Of a stretch of DNA of 6,403 bases, positions 1 through 5,688 are shown piece after piece; within the stretch, counting starts at the first letter, position 1; each line of letters starts with the position of its first letter. The stretch is taken from assembly GCA_021161965.1 (NCBI GenBank), contig JAGGZP010000032.1, positions 1 through 6,403 on the forward strand. Direction: 5' to 3'. The translations under genes were made by a program, and so were the position numbers. Source of the DNA: a bacterium. GTDB lineage: Bacteria > Patescibacteriota > Patescibacteriia > UBA2591 > JAGGZP01. The notes beneath the pieces are model-generated. The model worked only from the letters and a program-made list of their open reading frames with translations, did no database searches and was not told where the DNA came from.

Positions 1-371
1 ATGCATTACCAATGATTTGGTGGGCACCAATTATTTTTATTTCAGCAAAAACAGGGAAAAATATTAAAAATTTATTGAATTTAATTTTGGATATTGAATG
101 TAAATTACAGAAAAAAATAAAAGATAAAGAGTTAAACAAGGTATTTAGAAAAATCATAAAATATAAAAAATTCAAAAAGAAAGTCTGGGAGAAAATTTTT
201 TTAAAGCAAGTTGGAGTAAATCCACCGAGTTTTGTCTTGTTAGTTCCGAAAAATATTGTTAGAAAAAAGTTAATTAGTCAAGCACAAGTTAATATAATTA
301 AAAAAGAATTAATTAAAAAATTTGATTTATTTGGTTTATCAATAGAGATTAAGTTAAAAATATTAAAATGA
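1..371 (+). CDS. der: Ribosome-assembly GTPase Der (EngA), C-terminal part only
   Basis: Der is a double-GTPase-domain protein that acts in late assembly of the 50S subunit. Only its C-terminal end is here; the frame is open from the window edge (first full codon at base 3), so the Met at base 12 is internal. Visible are the G5 motif of the second G domain (APIIFISAKTGKN, with SAKTG as the SAxxG box) and then the C-terminal KH-like domain: a basic helix-rich stretch, the strand PPSFVLLVPK where bacterial Der has P-x-F-x-x-F-V-N, and the closing helix and strand ending FDLFGLSIEIKLK, which fits the usual F-x-G-x-P-I motif. The Pro of that last motif is replaced by Ser. The gene ends in TGA inside an ATGA overlap with pth, which implies translational coupling. 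The identification rests on the G5 plus KH layout; the upstream GTPase motifs are outside the window. Confidence 0.85.
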   Translation, partial: ALPMIWWAPIIFISAKTGKNIKNLLNLILDIECKLQKKIKDKELNKVFRKIIKYKKFKKKVWEKIFLKQVGVNPPSFVLLVPKNIVRKKLISQAQVNIIKKELIKKFDLFGLSIEIKLKILK

Positions 372-892
372 AATTAATTGTTGGATTAGGGAACCCAGGG
401 AAAAAGTTTATTAATACAAGACATAATATTGGCAAAGAGATAATTGAACATTTTGCTAAAATTTATAATTTCCCAAAATTTAAGTTTAAAAAAAGTCTCG
501 AAGTATTCGTTACTAAGAAAAAGATAAATAATAAAAAATTTATTTTAGCACTCCCAACAACTTATATGAATGAGTCAGGTAGAGTAGTTAAAAAATTACT
601 TAAATATTATAAATTAATTCCTAATAATTTAGTTATTATTCATGACGAAATTGATATTCCTCTCGGAAAAATAAAGTTATCATTTAATCGTTCATCAGCT
701 GGCCATAAAGGTGTTCAATCGATAATTAATTATCTAAAGACGAAAGAATTTTATCGATTAAGAATAGGAATAGAGAATAGAAAAGAAAAAAGAATTCCAA
801 CAGAAGAATATGTTTTAAAGAAATTTAGTAAAGAAGAAACGAGAATAATTAATAAACTTAAGGAAGAGATTTTCAGAAGTTTATTAAAATAA
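368..892 (+). CDS. pth: Peptidyl-tRNA hydrolase
   Basis: Pth cleaves the ester bond of peptidyl-tRNAs that drop off ribosomes, recycling tRNA in the cytoplasm. The 174-residue length is slightly short for the family (about 190). It opens with the diagnostic VGLGNPG (N9) and TRHNIG (catalytic His, H19), then PTTYMNESG (N68), HDEIDIPLG (D93) and SAGHKG. These match E. coli N10, H20, N68 and D93, so the catalytic set is intact. The family's usual Asn in GHNG (E. coli N114, a tRNA/peptide contact) is Lys (K114) here. The start is fixed by the N-terminal motif and the 4-base ATGA overlap with der; there is no Shine-Dalgarno, so re-initiation after der is likely. Its 3' end faces the convergent 5S rRNA gene 35 bases away. 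Confidence 0.96.
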   Translation: MKLIVGLGNPGKKFINTRHNIGKEIIEHFAKIYNFPKFKFKKSLEVFVTKKKINNKKFILALPTTYMNESGRVVKKLLKYYKLIPNNLVIIHDEIDIPLGKIKLSFNRSSAGHKGVQSIINYLKTKEFYRLRIGIENRKEKRIPTEEYVLKKFSKEETRIINKLKEEIFRSLLK

Positions 893-927
893 ATGTCTTG
901 GATAAATTAAAGATTTTAATTAAAAAT

Positions 928-1041
928 AACCTCCTGCCTACCAGCCCAAGGCCTACGTTTGACAAGCAAACTCAACCTTGACTTGCGGCTACTTCCCGGC
1001 TAGGAGGGATCACCGGTTTTGCCACTGATAGGCAGGAGGTT
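928..1041 (-). rRNA. rrf: 5S ribosomal RNA, orphan and divergent
   Basis: This is a GC-rich island of 114 nt in AT-rich DNA that folds as a 5S rRNA on the minus strand. Helix I is a 13-bp perfect pairing of the two ends (1029-1041 with 928-940). Helix II is GUGGC with GCCGC. Helix III is CCGG with CCGG around a 13-nt loop C that includes AUCCCUCC. It is followed by GGAAGUA, matching the conserved GGAAGUUAAG region. The second arm is CAAGG with CCUUG (helix V) and GUUUG-CUUGU-CAAAC (helix IV), with the loop E-like GUAGG on its 3' side. Helix order, loop C length and total length all fit 5S. The closing stem is followed by AUUUUU, which could end transcription. No 16S or 23S gene is in the window and it has its own promoter. 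A covariance-model search was not possible; an unknown structured RNA is the alternative. Confidence 0.8.
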
Positions 1042-1042
1042 G

Positions 1043-1063
1043 GTAAAGAGATTTACTCTTTAC
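1043..1063 (-). other. Leader hairpin directly 5' of 5S rRNA
   Basis: A perfect 8-bp stem (GTAAAGAG with CTCTTTAC) with a 5-nt loop lies between the predicted start of the 5S transcript and 5S helix I, with one base between the two stems. No U-tract follows on either strand, so it is not an ordinary terminator. The likely role, by inference, is a 5' processing or stabilising stem on the 5S precursor. The first transcribed base should lie at or just before this stem, given the -10 box at 1071-1076. Confidence 0.6.
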
Positions 1064-1070
1064 ATTAAAA

Positions 1071-1098
1071 AGTATAGCAAGTTTTAGATAAATGTCAA
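1071..1098 (-). promoter_or_regulatory. Sigma-70-type promoter of 5S rRNA
   Basis: On the minus strand a perfect -35 TTGACA (1093-1098) and a -10 TATACT (1071-1076) are separated by 16 bp. The predicted start is near 1064, at the head of the leader hairpin. It lies between tRNA-Arg and 5S, so 5S can be transcribed independently of the tRNA. Confidence 0.75.
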
Positions 1099-1103
1099 AT
1101 TAG

Positions 1104-1112
1104 TTTTCCACA
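1104..1112 (+). promoter_or_regulatory. Possible DnaA box (relaxed match)
   Basis: TTTTCCACA fits the relaxed DnaA-box form TTWTNCACA. It lies 5 bp upstream of the -35 of the 5S promoter. On its own this is weak; it is listed because a perfect box sits at the comparable place upstream of the bS20-operon promoter (5671-5679), though in the opposite orientation. Confidence 0.3.
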
Positions 1113-1123
1113 ATTTTGTCTAA

Positions 1124-1195
1124 TGCCCTCGAGAGGAATTGAACCTCTATATCCGGCTTAGGAGTCCGGCGTTCTATCCGTTGAACTACGAGGGC
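1124..1195 (-). tRNA. tRNA-Arg (anticodon CCT)
   Basis: A 72-nt cloverleaf on the minus strand. The acceptor is GCCCTCG paired with CGAGGGC, the D-arm GTTC/GAAC, the anticodon loop CTCCTAA (anticodon CCU, decoding AGG) and the T-arm AGAGG-TTCAATT-CCTCT. The discriminator is A and CCA is not encoded. The anticodon stem has four good pairs (CCGG/CCGG) and an A-G mismatch next to the loop (positions 31/39). It lies downstream of the 76-aa gene, after that gene's terminator; I see no convincing promoter of its own. Confidence 0.95.
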
Positions 1196-1230
1196 TTTCA
1201 AGAGGTATTATTATTTTTACATTTTTCAAT

Positions 1231-1261
1231 AAAAAAATCAACCTCTCTTATAGAGAGGTTG
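1231..1261 (-). terminator. Intrinsic terminator of the 76-aa gene
   Basis: On the minus strand CAACCTCTCT pairs perfectly with AGAGAGGTTG (10 bp) around a 3-base loop, followed by ATTTTTTT. The TAA stop of the upstream gene (1248-1250) lies at the top of the hairpin, overlapping the loop, so the last four sense codons are part of the stem. Confidence 0.85.
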
Positions 1262-1478
1262 TTTTTCCAACAACTTTTATTTTATATCTCAGAGGGGAAT
1301 AAAATCCCATTATTCTCTTGATTCGATACTCCAAAAAAGGTCTTCTTTTTTCTATTCCAATCAAAAGATACGCTCCTTTTTGGTCCACTGCTGTTTTAAC
1401 CAGTACCACACCTTTTATTTTTAGTAATATTGGATCAATTATTGTTCTTATAGCATTTATTTCTTCTTTTTTTAACAT
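1248..1478 (-). CDS. Small conserved-looking protein of unknown function, 76 aa
   Basis: I do not recognise a family. The protein is basic with mixed alpha/beta character: an N-terminal helix (KKEEINAIRTIIDPIL), a hydrophobic strand (GVVLVKTAVD), a strand AYLLIGIEKRR and a basic C-terminal part with YSPLRYKIKVV. There is no signal peptide, membrane segment or Cys motif. It is a real gene: it has a near -35/-10 promoter, the best Shine-Dalgarno in the window (AAAGGAGGTG, 7 bases from ATG) and a dedicated terminator, and the overlapping plus-strand frame has none of these. These signals suggest independent and fairly strong expression. It sits between queA and tRNA-Arg, which hints at a translation-linked role, but that is only context. 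Confidence 0.8.
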   Translation of the reverse strand: MLKKEEINAIRTIIDPILLKIKGVVLVKTAVDQKGAYLLIGIEKRRPFLEYRIKRIMGFYSPLRYKIKVVGKTTSL

Positions 1479-1485
1479 ATTTATT

Positions 1486-1495
1486 CACCTCCTTT
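1486..1495 (-). promoter_or_regulatory. Perfect Shine-Dalgarno for the 76-aa gene
   Basis: AAAGGAGGTG on the minus strand lies 7 bases before the ATG at 1478. It is a full match to the anti-Shine-Dalgarno and decides the start. Most other genes here (pth, queA, exonuclease, holA, rpsT) have no recognisable Shine-Dalgarno. Confidence 0.9.
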
Positions 1496-1507
1496 TTAAC
1501 CTTTTTG

Positions 1508-1535
1508 ATTGTAATACTAAATTAAAAAATGTCAA
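1508..1535 (-). promoter_or_regulatory. Promoter of the 76-aa gene
   Basis: Minus strand: -35 TTGACA (1530-1535), 16-bp spacer, -10 TACAAT (1508-1513, five of six). It begins just after the queA stop and gives a leader of roughly 20 bases containing the Shine-Dalgarno. The same 16-bp spacing occurs in the 5S promoter. Confidence 0.65.
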
Positions 1536-1538
1536 TCT

Positions 1539-2546
1539 TTAAATTATTAACATTGCATCGCCGAATGAATAAAAGCGATATTTTTTCTTAATTGCTTCTT
1601 TGTAGGCTTTAAAAATTAATTTTCGCGAAGCAAAAGCACAAACTAACATCAACAATGTTGATTTCGGTAAATGAAAGTTTGTAATCATTGCATCAACAAA
1701 TTTAAATTTATATCCAGGATAAATAAAAAGATTGGTATATTTTATCCCCGGTTTTAAAATTTTATTTGAGGTAAATGTCTCCAATGTCCGAACTGTTGTT
1801 GTCCCAACAGCAATAATTCTCTGGTTATTTTTCTTTGCTTGATTTAATTTCTTTGCAATTTCCTTTTTTACTTCTGCTAGTTCCGAATGCATTTTATGTT
1901 TTTCAATAATTTCAGTGCGAACTGGTTGAAATGTTCCTAATCCAACATGAAGAGTTACAGAATAAAATTTAATATCTTGTTTTTTTAACTTACTAATTAA
2001 ATTTTTAGTGAAGTGAAATCCGGCAGTTGGTGCGGCTATTGAGCCTTTGCGCTTTGCATAGATGGTTTGATATTCCTTTAAATTTGACAGACGTTTTATA
2101 TACGGTGGGGTTGGTGCTTTTCCAAAGCGACTGATTGCTTGCTCTAATTTTTTGCTAGTAAAATTAAATTTTATTTTCCAGATGCCTGGCTCTATTTTTT
2201 TTAACACCTCGGCTTTGAATTTAGAATTTATTTTTATTATCTGATTTTCTTTACCTTTTTTAACTAACGCTTCCCAAGTGTTGTTTTTTATTCGTTTTAA
2301 AAGAAGAATTTCAGTTTTTCCTCCGGTTTGTTTTTTCCCAAATAATTTTGCAGGGATTACTTTCGAGTCATTAATAACCAAAATATCTTTTCTTTTAAGA
2401 TATTTTCCTAAATTGTAAAAATAATCATGTCTTATTGTTTTATTTTTTCGTGATAGAATCATTAAACGCGAATGGTCGCGTGGTCTTACAGGTTTTTGAG
2501 CAATTAATTGTTTTGGTAGATTGTAATCAAAATCTGATAGTTTCAT
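1539..2546 (-). CDS. queA: S-adenosylmethionine:tRNA ribosyltransferase-isomerase QueA
   Basis: QueA transfers and isomerises the ribosyl group of SAM onto preQ1-modified tRNA, making epoxyqueuosine at position 34 of tRNAs with GUN anticodons (Asp, Asn, His, Tyr). The 335 residues match the family's usual length of about 340-350. Conserved blocks appear in order: SDFDYNLP near the N-terminus, INDSKVIPAKL, SIAAPTAGFHFT, LHVGLGTFQPV with MHSE shortly after, AVGTTTVRTLE, NFHLPKSTLLMLVCAFA and the C-terminal YRFYSFGDAML. No expected block is missing. I chose ATG at 2546 because the family starts just before the S-D-F motif; an in-frame TTG three codons upstream (2555) is possible, but it lies in the -35 of the divergent promoter. 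No Shine-Dalgarno is visible. No other queuosine genes are in the window. Confidence 0.97.
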   Translation of the reverse strand: MKLSDFDYNLPKQLIAQKPVRPRDHSRLMILSRKNKTIRHDYFYNLGKYLKRKDILVINDSKVIPAKLFGKKQTGGKTEILLLKRIKNNTWEALVKKGKENQIIKINSKFKAEVLKKIEPGIWKIKFNFTSKKLEQAISRFGKAPTPPYIKRLSNLKEYQTIYAKRKGSIAAPTAGFHFTKNLISKLKKQDIKFYSVTLHVGLGTFQPVRTEIIEKHKMHSELAEVKKEIAKKLNQAKKNNQRIIAVGTTTVRTLETFTSNKILKPGIKYTNLFIYPGYKFKFVDAMITNFHLPKSTLLMLVCAFASRKLIFKAYKEAIKKKYRFYSFGDAMLII

Positions 2547-2548
2547 AA

Positions 2549-2577
2549 TTGACAAAATATAATTTTTAACTTAAAAT
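2549..2577 (+). promoter_or_regulatory. Promoter of the small membrane protein/tRNA-Cys/exonuclease side
   Basis: Plus strand: TTGACA (2549-2554), 17-bp spacer, TAAAAT (2572-2577). It lies in the queA/small-membrane-protein divergent gap and its -35 abuts the queA start. The same hexamer pair and spacing recur before tRNA-Gly (5689-5717). Confidence 0.65.
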
Positions 2578-2605
2578 AGAATTGAATAACTTATTAAGCT
2601 ATTAT

Positions 2606-2791
2606 ATGCAAAATAATCAAATAGAGCAATTAGAGAAGCAGAAAAAATACGAAAAACGCGATTTGAAAAGAACGTTTGTTGTAACTTTGGTTTTAATTTT
2701 ATTTTTAGTTATCCTCTACTATATTGACCGGCAAACAAACTTTTTAAAAAATTTTAGTGATAAAATAATTACGAAGTTGATTAATAAATAA
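2606..2791 (+). CDS. Small single-pass membrane protein, 61 aa, unknown function
   Basis: I do not recognise a family. The protein has a hydrophilic, highly charged N-terminal part (residues 1-22, ending KKYEKRDLKR), one strong transmembrane helix (about 23-40, TFVVTLVLILFLVILYYI), and a short Lys-rich tail. The cluster of basic residues before the helix suggests the N-terminus is cytoplasmic. There is no signal-peptidase site. I use ATG at 2606: the frame runs back to a TTG at 2582, but that is at about the predicted transcription start from the promoter at 2549-2577. No Shine-Dalgarno is visible. It lies 23 bases upstream of tRNA-Cys and may be co-transcribed with it. Confidence 0.65.
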   Translation: MQNNQIEQLEKQKKYEKRDLKRTFVVTLVLILFLVILYYIDRQTNFLKNFSDKIITKLINK

Positions 2792-2814
2792 TTTTTTCTG
2801 AGAGCCATGAGAGG

Positions 2815-2886
2815 GGCCTGGTAGCCAAGTGGTAAGGCAAGTGTCTGCAAAACACTTATACAGGGGTTCGATTCCCCTCCAGGCCT
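2815..2886 (+). tRNA. tRNA-Cys (anticodon GCA)
   Basis: A 72-nt cloverleaf. The acceptor is GGCCTGG with CCAGGCC and discriminator U, as expected for Cys. The D-arm is GCC/GGC, the anticodon arm AGTGT-CTGCAAA-ACACT (anticodon GCA) and the T-arm AGGGG-TTCGATT-CCCCT. CCA is not encoded. The 95 bases between it and the exonuclease gene hold short imperfect palindromes and a T-rich run at 2944-2957 that may end tRNA transcription, but I see no strong terminator stem. Confidence 0.97.
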
Positions 2887-2981
2887 TAAGATGATAACAG
2901 ACAGACAAAATAGCTATATGCAGATGCAATTCCTGTTCGGGTCTCTTTTTATTTTTCCTAAAATGCGATAAACTAATATCT

Positions 2982-3893
2982 ATGAATGAAAAATTTATTA
3001 TTATTGATGGCCCAGCCGTGCTTCATCGTGCTTGGCATGCTTTACCAAAATTGACTGATCCAAAAGGCCGAATTATTTCAGCTGTTTATGGATTTACTTC
3101 ACTTTTAATAAAATTGCTTCGTGAACAAAAGCCCAAATATATTGCTGTTACTTTTGATACACCAGAACCAACGTTTCGCCATAAAGAATATAAGGAATAT
3201 AAAGCAACAAGAGTCCCTCAACCAAAAGAATTTTATGACCAAATACCACTAACGAAAGGTATTTTAGATGCATTTAATATTCCTTATTTTGAAAAGCCAG
3301 GAATTGAAGCAGATGATTTAATTGGAGCCTTAAAGAATCTTGCCAAAAAAGAAAGTATCAAGACAATAATTGTTACTGGTGATTTAGATGCTCTTCAATT
3401 AATTGATAAAAAAACAAAGGTTTATTTGCTAAGAAAAGGCATAAGTAAAGCAGAAATTTATGATGAATCAAAAGTAACTGAACGCTTCCATCTAAGACCT
3501 AAACAGTTGATTGATTTTAAAGCTCTACGCGGCGATCCCTCTGATAATATTCCCGGCGTTCCGGGAATTGGTAAAAAAACAGCACTAAAACTGATCAAAA
3601 AATATAATTCATTAGAGAATCTTTATTATTGTTTAGAGAAGAATAAAAAAAGTTGTCAAATTAAAGATAGAATTAAAGAAAAATTATTAAAATATAAAAA
3701 TCAGGCATTTTTGAGTAAGAGATTAGTGACAATATTATCGAAAGTAGACTTAATAAAAAATCTTTCTCAATGCAAGGTAAAAAAATTTGATGAAGAAAAA
3801 ATTGAAAATGAATTTAAGAAGTATGGCTTTAAAACATTGATAAAAAGACTGGAGAAAGGATTTATCTTTAATCAACAAGGGTCTTTATTTTAA
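2982..3893 (+). CDS. Stand-alone Pol I-type 5'-3' exonuclease (flap endonuclease) with C-terminal clamp motif
   Basis: This is the homologue of the N-terminal 5' nuclease domain of DNA polymerase I, which removes RNA primers and cleaves 5' flaps during lagging-strand synthesis and repair. The PIN-like domain runs from about 1 to 180 and the H3TH DNA-binding domain (SDNIPGVPGIGKKTA) from about 185 to 230. The metal-binding acidic residues are all present: D9, D59, E109/D111/D112 (IEADD), D134 and D136 (TGDLD), D185 and D188 (GDPSD). The arch residues around R66-R77 are also kept. No 3'-5' exonuclease or polymerase domain follows; the gene stops at 303 residues. The extreme C-terminus reads QGSLF (residues 299-303), which matches the bacterial beta-clamp-binding consensus QL[SD]LF except at the second position. 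It is 4 bases upstream of holA and surely shares its transcript. The start has no Shine-Dalgarno but aligns with the family. Confidence 0.95.
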   Translation: MNEKFIIIDGPAVLHRAWHALPKLTDPKGRIISAVYGFTSLLIKLLREQKPKYIAVTFDTPEPTFRHKEYKEYKATRVPQPKEFYDQIPLTKGILDAFNIPYFEKPGIEADDLIGALKNLAKKESIKTIIVTGDLDALQLIDKKTKVYLLRKGISKAEIYDESKVTERFHLRPKQLIDFKALRGDPSDNIPGVPGIGKKTALKLIKKYNSLENLYYCLEKNKKSCQIKDRIKEKLLKYKNQAFLSKRLVTILSKVDLIKNLSQCKVKKFDEEKIENEFKKYGFKTLIKRLEKGFIFNQQGSLF

Positions 3894-3897
3894 TATT

Positions 3898-4866
3898 ATG
3901 ATTGTGTTTATTTACGGCGAAGATACTTATCGTTCAAAAAAATATCTTCTCGCATTAAAAAATAAATTTATAAAAAAAAGAGACCATCAAGGATTTAGTA
4001 TTATAAATCTTGATGGCCAATTTTTGACGTCAGAACAATTTAGAAAAAATGTTCTTTCAGCTGGCTTATTCTCCCAAAAACGTCTTATTATTATTAAAAA
4101 TATATTAAAAAACAAAAATGATAATTTATTTAAAGAAATAATTAGCTATTTAGAAAAAATAAGAAATGATGAAAATAATGTTGTAATTTTCTGGGAAGGG
4201 ATAATAGGCAGCAATGAAAATACAAAATTATTCTCTATACTTAGACAAGAAAAATTTGCAAAAGAATTTACTTTTCTTAAGTTAGGCGAGTTAATAAATT
4301 GGATAAGAAAGAAAATTAAAAAATCGGGCAAAAATATAAGTCAAGAAGCATTATTTTTTTTGGCACAAAAAATAGGCGCCAATCTTTGGCAGATGGATAA
4401 TGAAATAAACAAAATTTTGGCTTATTGTGAGAAGAAGAAAATAATCGAGATGAATGATGTTAAGTTGCTAATAGATATAAAACCTGAAGAAAATATTTGG
4501 CTACTTATAAATGCATTGGGGGACAAAGACAAAAAGTCTGCTCTTAAATTACTAAATGACCAAATTATCCTTGGAAAAGATATTTCTTATATTTTAGCAA
4601 TGCTTACTCGAAATTATCGTATACTTCTCAAAGTAAAAGATGTTTTGAACCAAAAAAAATATTTTCATGATGTTGAGTCTTTAGCGAAATATTTAAGCAT
4701 TCATCCTTACGCCGCAAAAATGGCTCTAGAAAATGTAAAGAAATATTCTTTTAAGGAATTAAAAAATATCTATCAAAAATTGTCTCAGATAGATATTTTT
4801 ATAAAAACTAGTTCTTTAGATCCGCATTTATTACTCGATCTTTTTATAACTGATTTATCTTCCTAG
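3898..4866 (+). CDS. holA: DNA polymerase III subunit delta (clamp loader)
   Basis: Delta is the clamp-loader subunit that opens the beta sliding clamp. The 322 residues fit the family (about 330-340). Domain I opens with FIYGEDTYRSKKYL, the usual N-terminal motif. SAGLFSQKRLIII (from residue 54) aligns with the E. coli segment whose MSLF residues insert into the clamp; here the key pair is L57-F58. A lid-like region with NLWQMDNEINKI (about 165) and the C-terminal helical collar follow. No Walker A motif is present, which is normal for delta, a non-ATPase member of the loader. The start ATG is 4 bases after the exonuclease stop. The 3' end overlaps the convergent rpsT by 23 bp, so there is no room between them for a separate terminator. 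Confidence 0.93.
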   Translation: MIVFIYGEDTYRSKKYLLALKNKFIKKRDHQGFSIINLDGQFLTSEQFRKNVLSAGLFSQKRLIIIKNILKNKNDNLFKEIISYLEKIRNDENNVVIFWEGIIGSNENTKLFSILRQEKFAKEFTFLKLGELINWIRKKIKKSGKNISQEALFFLAQKIGANLWQMDNEINKILAYCEKKKIIEMNDVKLLIDIKPEENIWLLINALGDKDKKSALKLLNDQIILGKDISYILAMLTRNYRILLKVKDVLNQKKYFHDVESLAKYLSIHPYAAKMALENVKKYSFKELKNIYQKLSQIDIFIKTSSLDPHLLLDLFITDLSS

Positions 4867-5098
4867 ACCATCTTGATTTTTTTCGGCTTGCTTTATTTTT
4901 TTTAAAAACGCCAGTTTTTGCTGCTTTATCTATTTTTTTTTGTAATTTTTTAAATATATCTTGAGCATCAGTTTTATTTTTTTGTTCTATTGCTCTTTTT
5001 AATTTTCGTTCCAAATATTTTATAGTTAATTTTATATTTTTATTTTTTTGTGCTCTTTTTTTTGATTTGCGTAATTCCTTTTTTGCAGATTTTTTCAT
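4844..5098 (-). CDS. rpsT: 30S ribosomal protein bS20
   Basis: bS20 binds 16S rRNA early in 30S assembly. The 84-residue, very basic protein has the family pattern: N-terminal KSAKKELRKSKKRAQKNK, a central helical pair, and the C-terminal signature DKAAKTGVFKKNKASRKKSR followed by a short hydrophobic end. The length is normal for bS20 (about 85-90). It is the last gene of a three-gene minus-strand operon, 11 bases after the 92-aa gene, and its last 23 bases overlap the end of holA. No Shine-Dalgarno is visible; the ATG at 5098 aligns with the family N-terminus apart from lacking the usual two or three extra residues. Confidence 0.95.
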   Translation of the reverse strand: MKKSAKKELRKSKKRAQKNKNIKLTIKYLERKLKRAIEQKNKTDAQDIFKKLQKKIDKAAKTGVFKKNKASRKKSRWSRKINQL

Positions 5099-5109
5099 TT
5101 TTCTAAATT

Positions 5110-5388
5110 TTAAATATTATCATCCAAATTTTCATTTTTTAATTCTTCCTCTTCTTTCTCGATTAATTTTTCCCAATTATCTCGACCATTAATTAATACA
5201 TTTAACTTTGCTTTAAAATTTTCATTAAATTCAATAATTAATTTTGGATTTTTTGAAAAAATATCTACTAGGTCTTCGATTGCCTTTTTCGGTAAAGTAG
5301 GTAAAATAATCAAAAGATCGTTTTGATCTTCTGGTGGAATAGGTGCTTGACTGATGAGTTGCGATAATTTTTCTAGAACTTTTGCCAT
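5110..5388 (-). CDS. Small acidic helical protein of unknown function, 92 aa
   Basis: I do not recognise a family. It is predicted mostly helical, with a proline-marked break (QAPIPPEDQ, about 14-22), amphipathic helices in the middle and a strongly acidic tail (EKEEEELKNENLDD). There are no membrane segments or signal peptide. It is cotranscribed with rpsT, 11 bases downstream, and with the 62-aa gene, 29 bases upstream, which makes the reading frame credible. A weak TTGGAAA lies just before the ATG. The acidic character beside a very basic ribosomal protein may be incidental. Confidence 0.75.
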   Translation of the reverse strand: MAKVLEKLSQLISQAPIPPEDQNDLLIILPTLPKKAIEDLVDIFSKNPKLIIEFNENFKAKLNVLINGRDNWEKLIEKEEEELKNENLDDNI

Positions 5389-5417
5389 TTTCCAAAATTA
5401 ACAATTCTTGCTTATTA

Positions 5418-5606
5418 TTAAATCAACCACTTTGCTGCTTCTGGAGATATTTTTTTAGCTACTGCAGAAATAGTTGCGATTCTAAACAGACGTGCTTTTT
5501 CAATATCTTGATATTTCTTAAGCATATCTTCTTCTTCACTTATTCGACTGATTGTTTCCGGACTAATTTCTACTTTTTTTTCAAATTTTTCGAATTTTTC
5601 AAACAT
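5418..5606 (-). CDS. Small charged protein of unknown function, 62 aa
   Basis: I do not recognise a family. The N-terminus repeats FEKFEKFEKK, followed by an acidic helix (ISEEEDMLKKYQDIEKA) and a more hydrophobic end (ATISAVAKKISPEAAKWLI) that could form a second amphipathic helix. It has no transmembrane segment. As first gene of the bS20 operon it has a good Shine-Dalgarno, AAGGAAG at 5615-5621, 8 bases from the ATG, and a near-consensus promoter just upstream. The clear start signals are the main support for it being a gene; the overlapping plus-strand frame has none. Confidence 0.75.
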   Translation of the reverse strand: MFEKFEKFEKKVEISPETISRISEEEDMLKKYQDIEKARLFRIATISAVAKKISPEAAKWLI

Positions 5607-5640
5607 ATCTTTTTCTTCCTTTATCTTTTTTAATGGTACT

Positions 5641-5669
5641 ACTATAACATAACTTCGTCAAGTTGTCAA
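5641..5669 (-). promoter_or_regulatory. Strong promoter of the 62-aa/92-aa/bS20 operon
   Basis: Minus strand: -35 TTGACA (5664-5669), 17-bp spacer, extended -10 TGTTATAGT with the TATAGT hexamer at 5641-5646. The -35 overlaps one of two tandem ACTTGAC copies 8 bp apart (5657-5663 and 5665-5671 in complement), which could be an operator half-site pair or chance. A perfect DnaA box lies immediately upstream. Confidence 0.8.
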
Positions 5670-5670
5670 G

Positions 5671-5679
5671 TGTGGATAA
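5671..5679 (-). promoter_or_regulatory. Perfect DnaA box between divergent promoters
   Basis: The minus strand reads TTATCCACA, the DnaA-box consensus with no mismatch. It is one base upstream of the -35 of the bS20 operon promoter and 9 bases from the -35 of the tRNA-Gly promoter on the other strand. A single box does not make an origin, and no box cluster or dnaA/dnaN gene is here, so DnaA-linked promoter control is the more likely role, if any. Confidence 0.55.
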
Positions 5680-5688
5680 CTTTTTTTA

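Noticed and set aside
928..1041. Island read as SRP RNA, tmRNA or a MITE
   Set aside because: The SRP helix 8 pattern (AGG, GGAA tetraloop, AGCA) and tmRNA features do not fit. The inverted ends alone could suggest a MITE, but the helix order and 13-nt loop C fit 5S rRNA better.
1139..1321. 60-residue open frame on the plus strand
   Set aside because: It runs antisense through tRNA-Arg and the terminator of the 76-aa gene; no start signals.
1318..1542. 74-residue open frame on the plus strand
   Set aside because: It is antisense to the 76-aa gene, which has a promoter, Shine-Dalgarno and terminator of its own.
2744..2929. 61-residue open frame on the minus strand
   Set aside because: It is antisense across tRNA-Cys; the composition is that of a translated tRNA.
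4146..4331. 61-residue open frame on the minus strand
   Set aside because: It lies wholly inside holA on the other strand.
5382..5633. 83-residue Phe-rich open frame on the plus strand
   Set aside because: It is antisense to the 62-aa gene; Phe/Cys-rich composition typical of reversed Lys/Glu-rich sequence.
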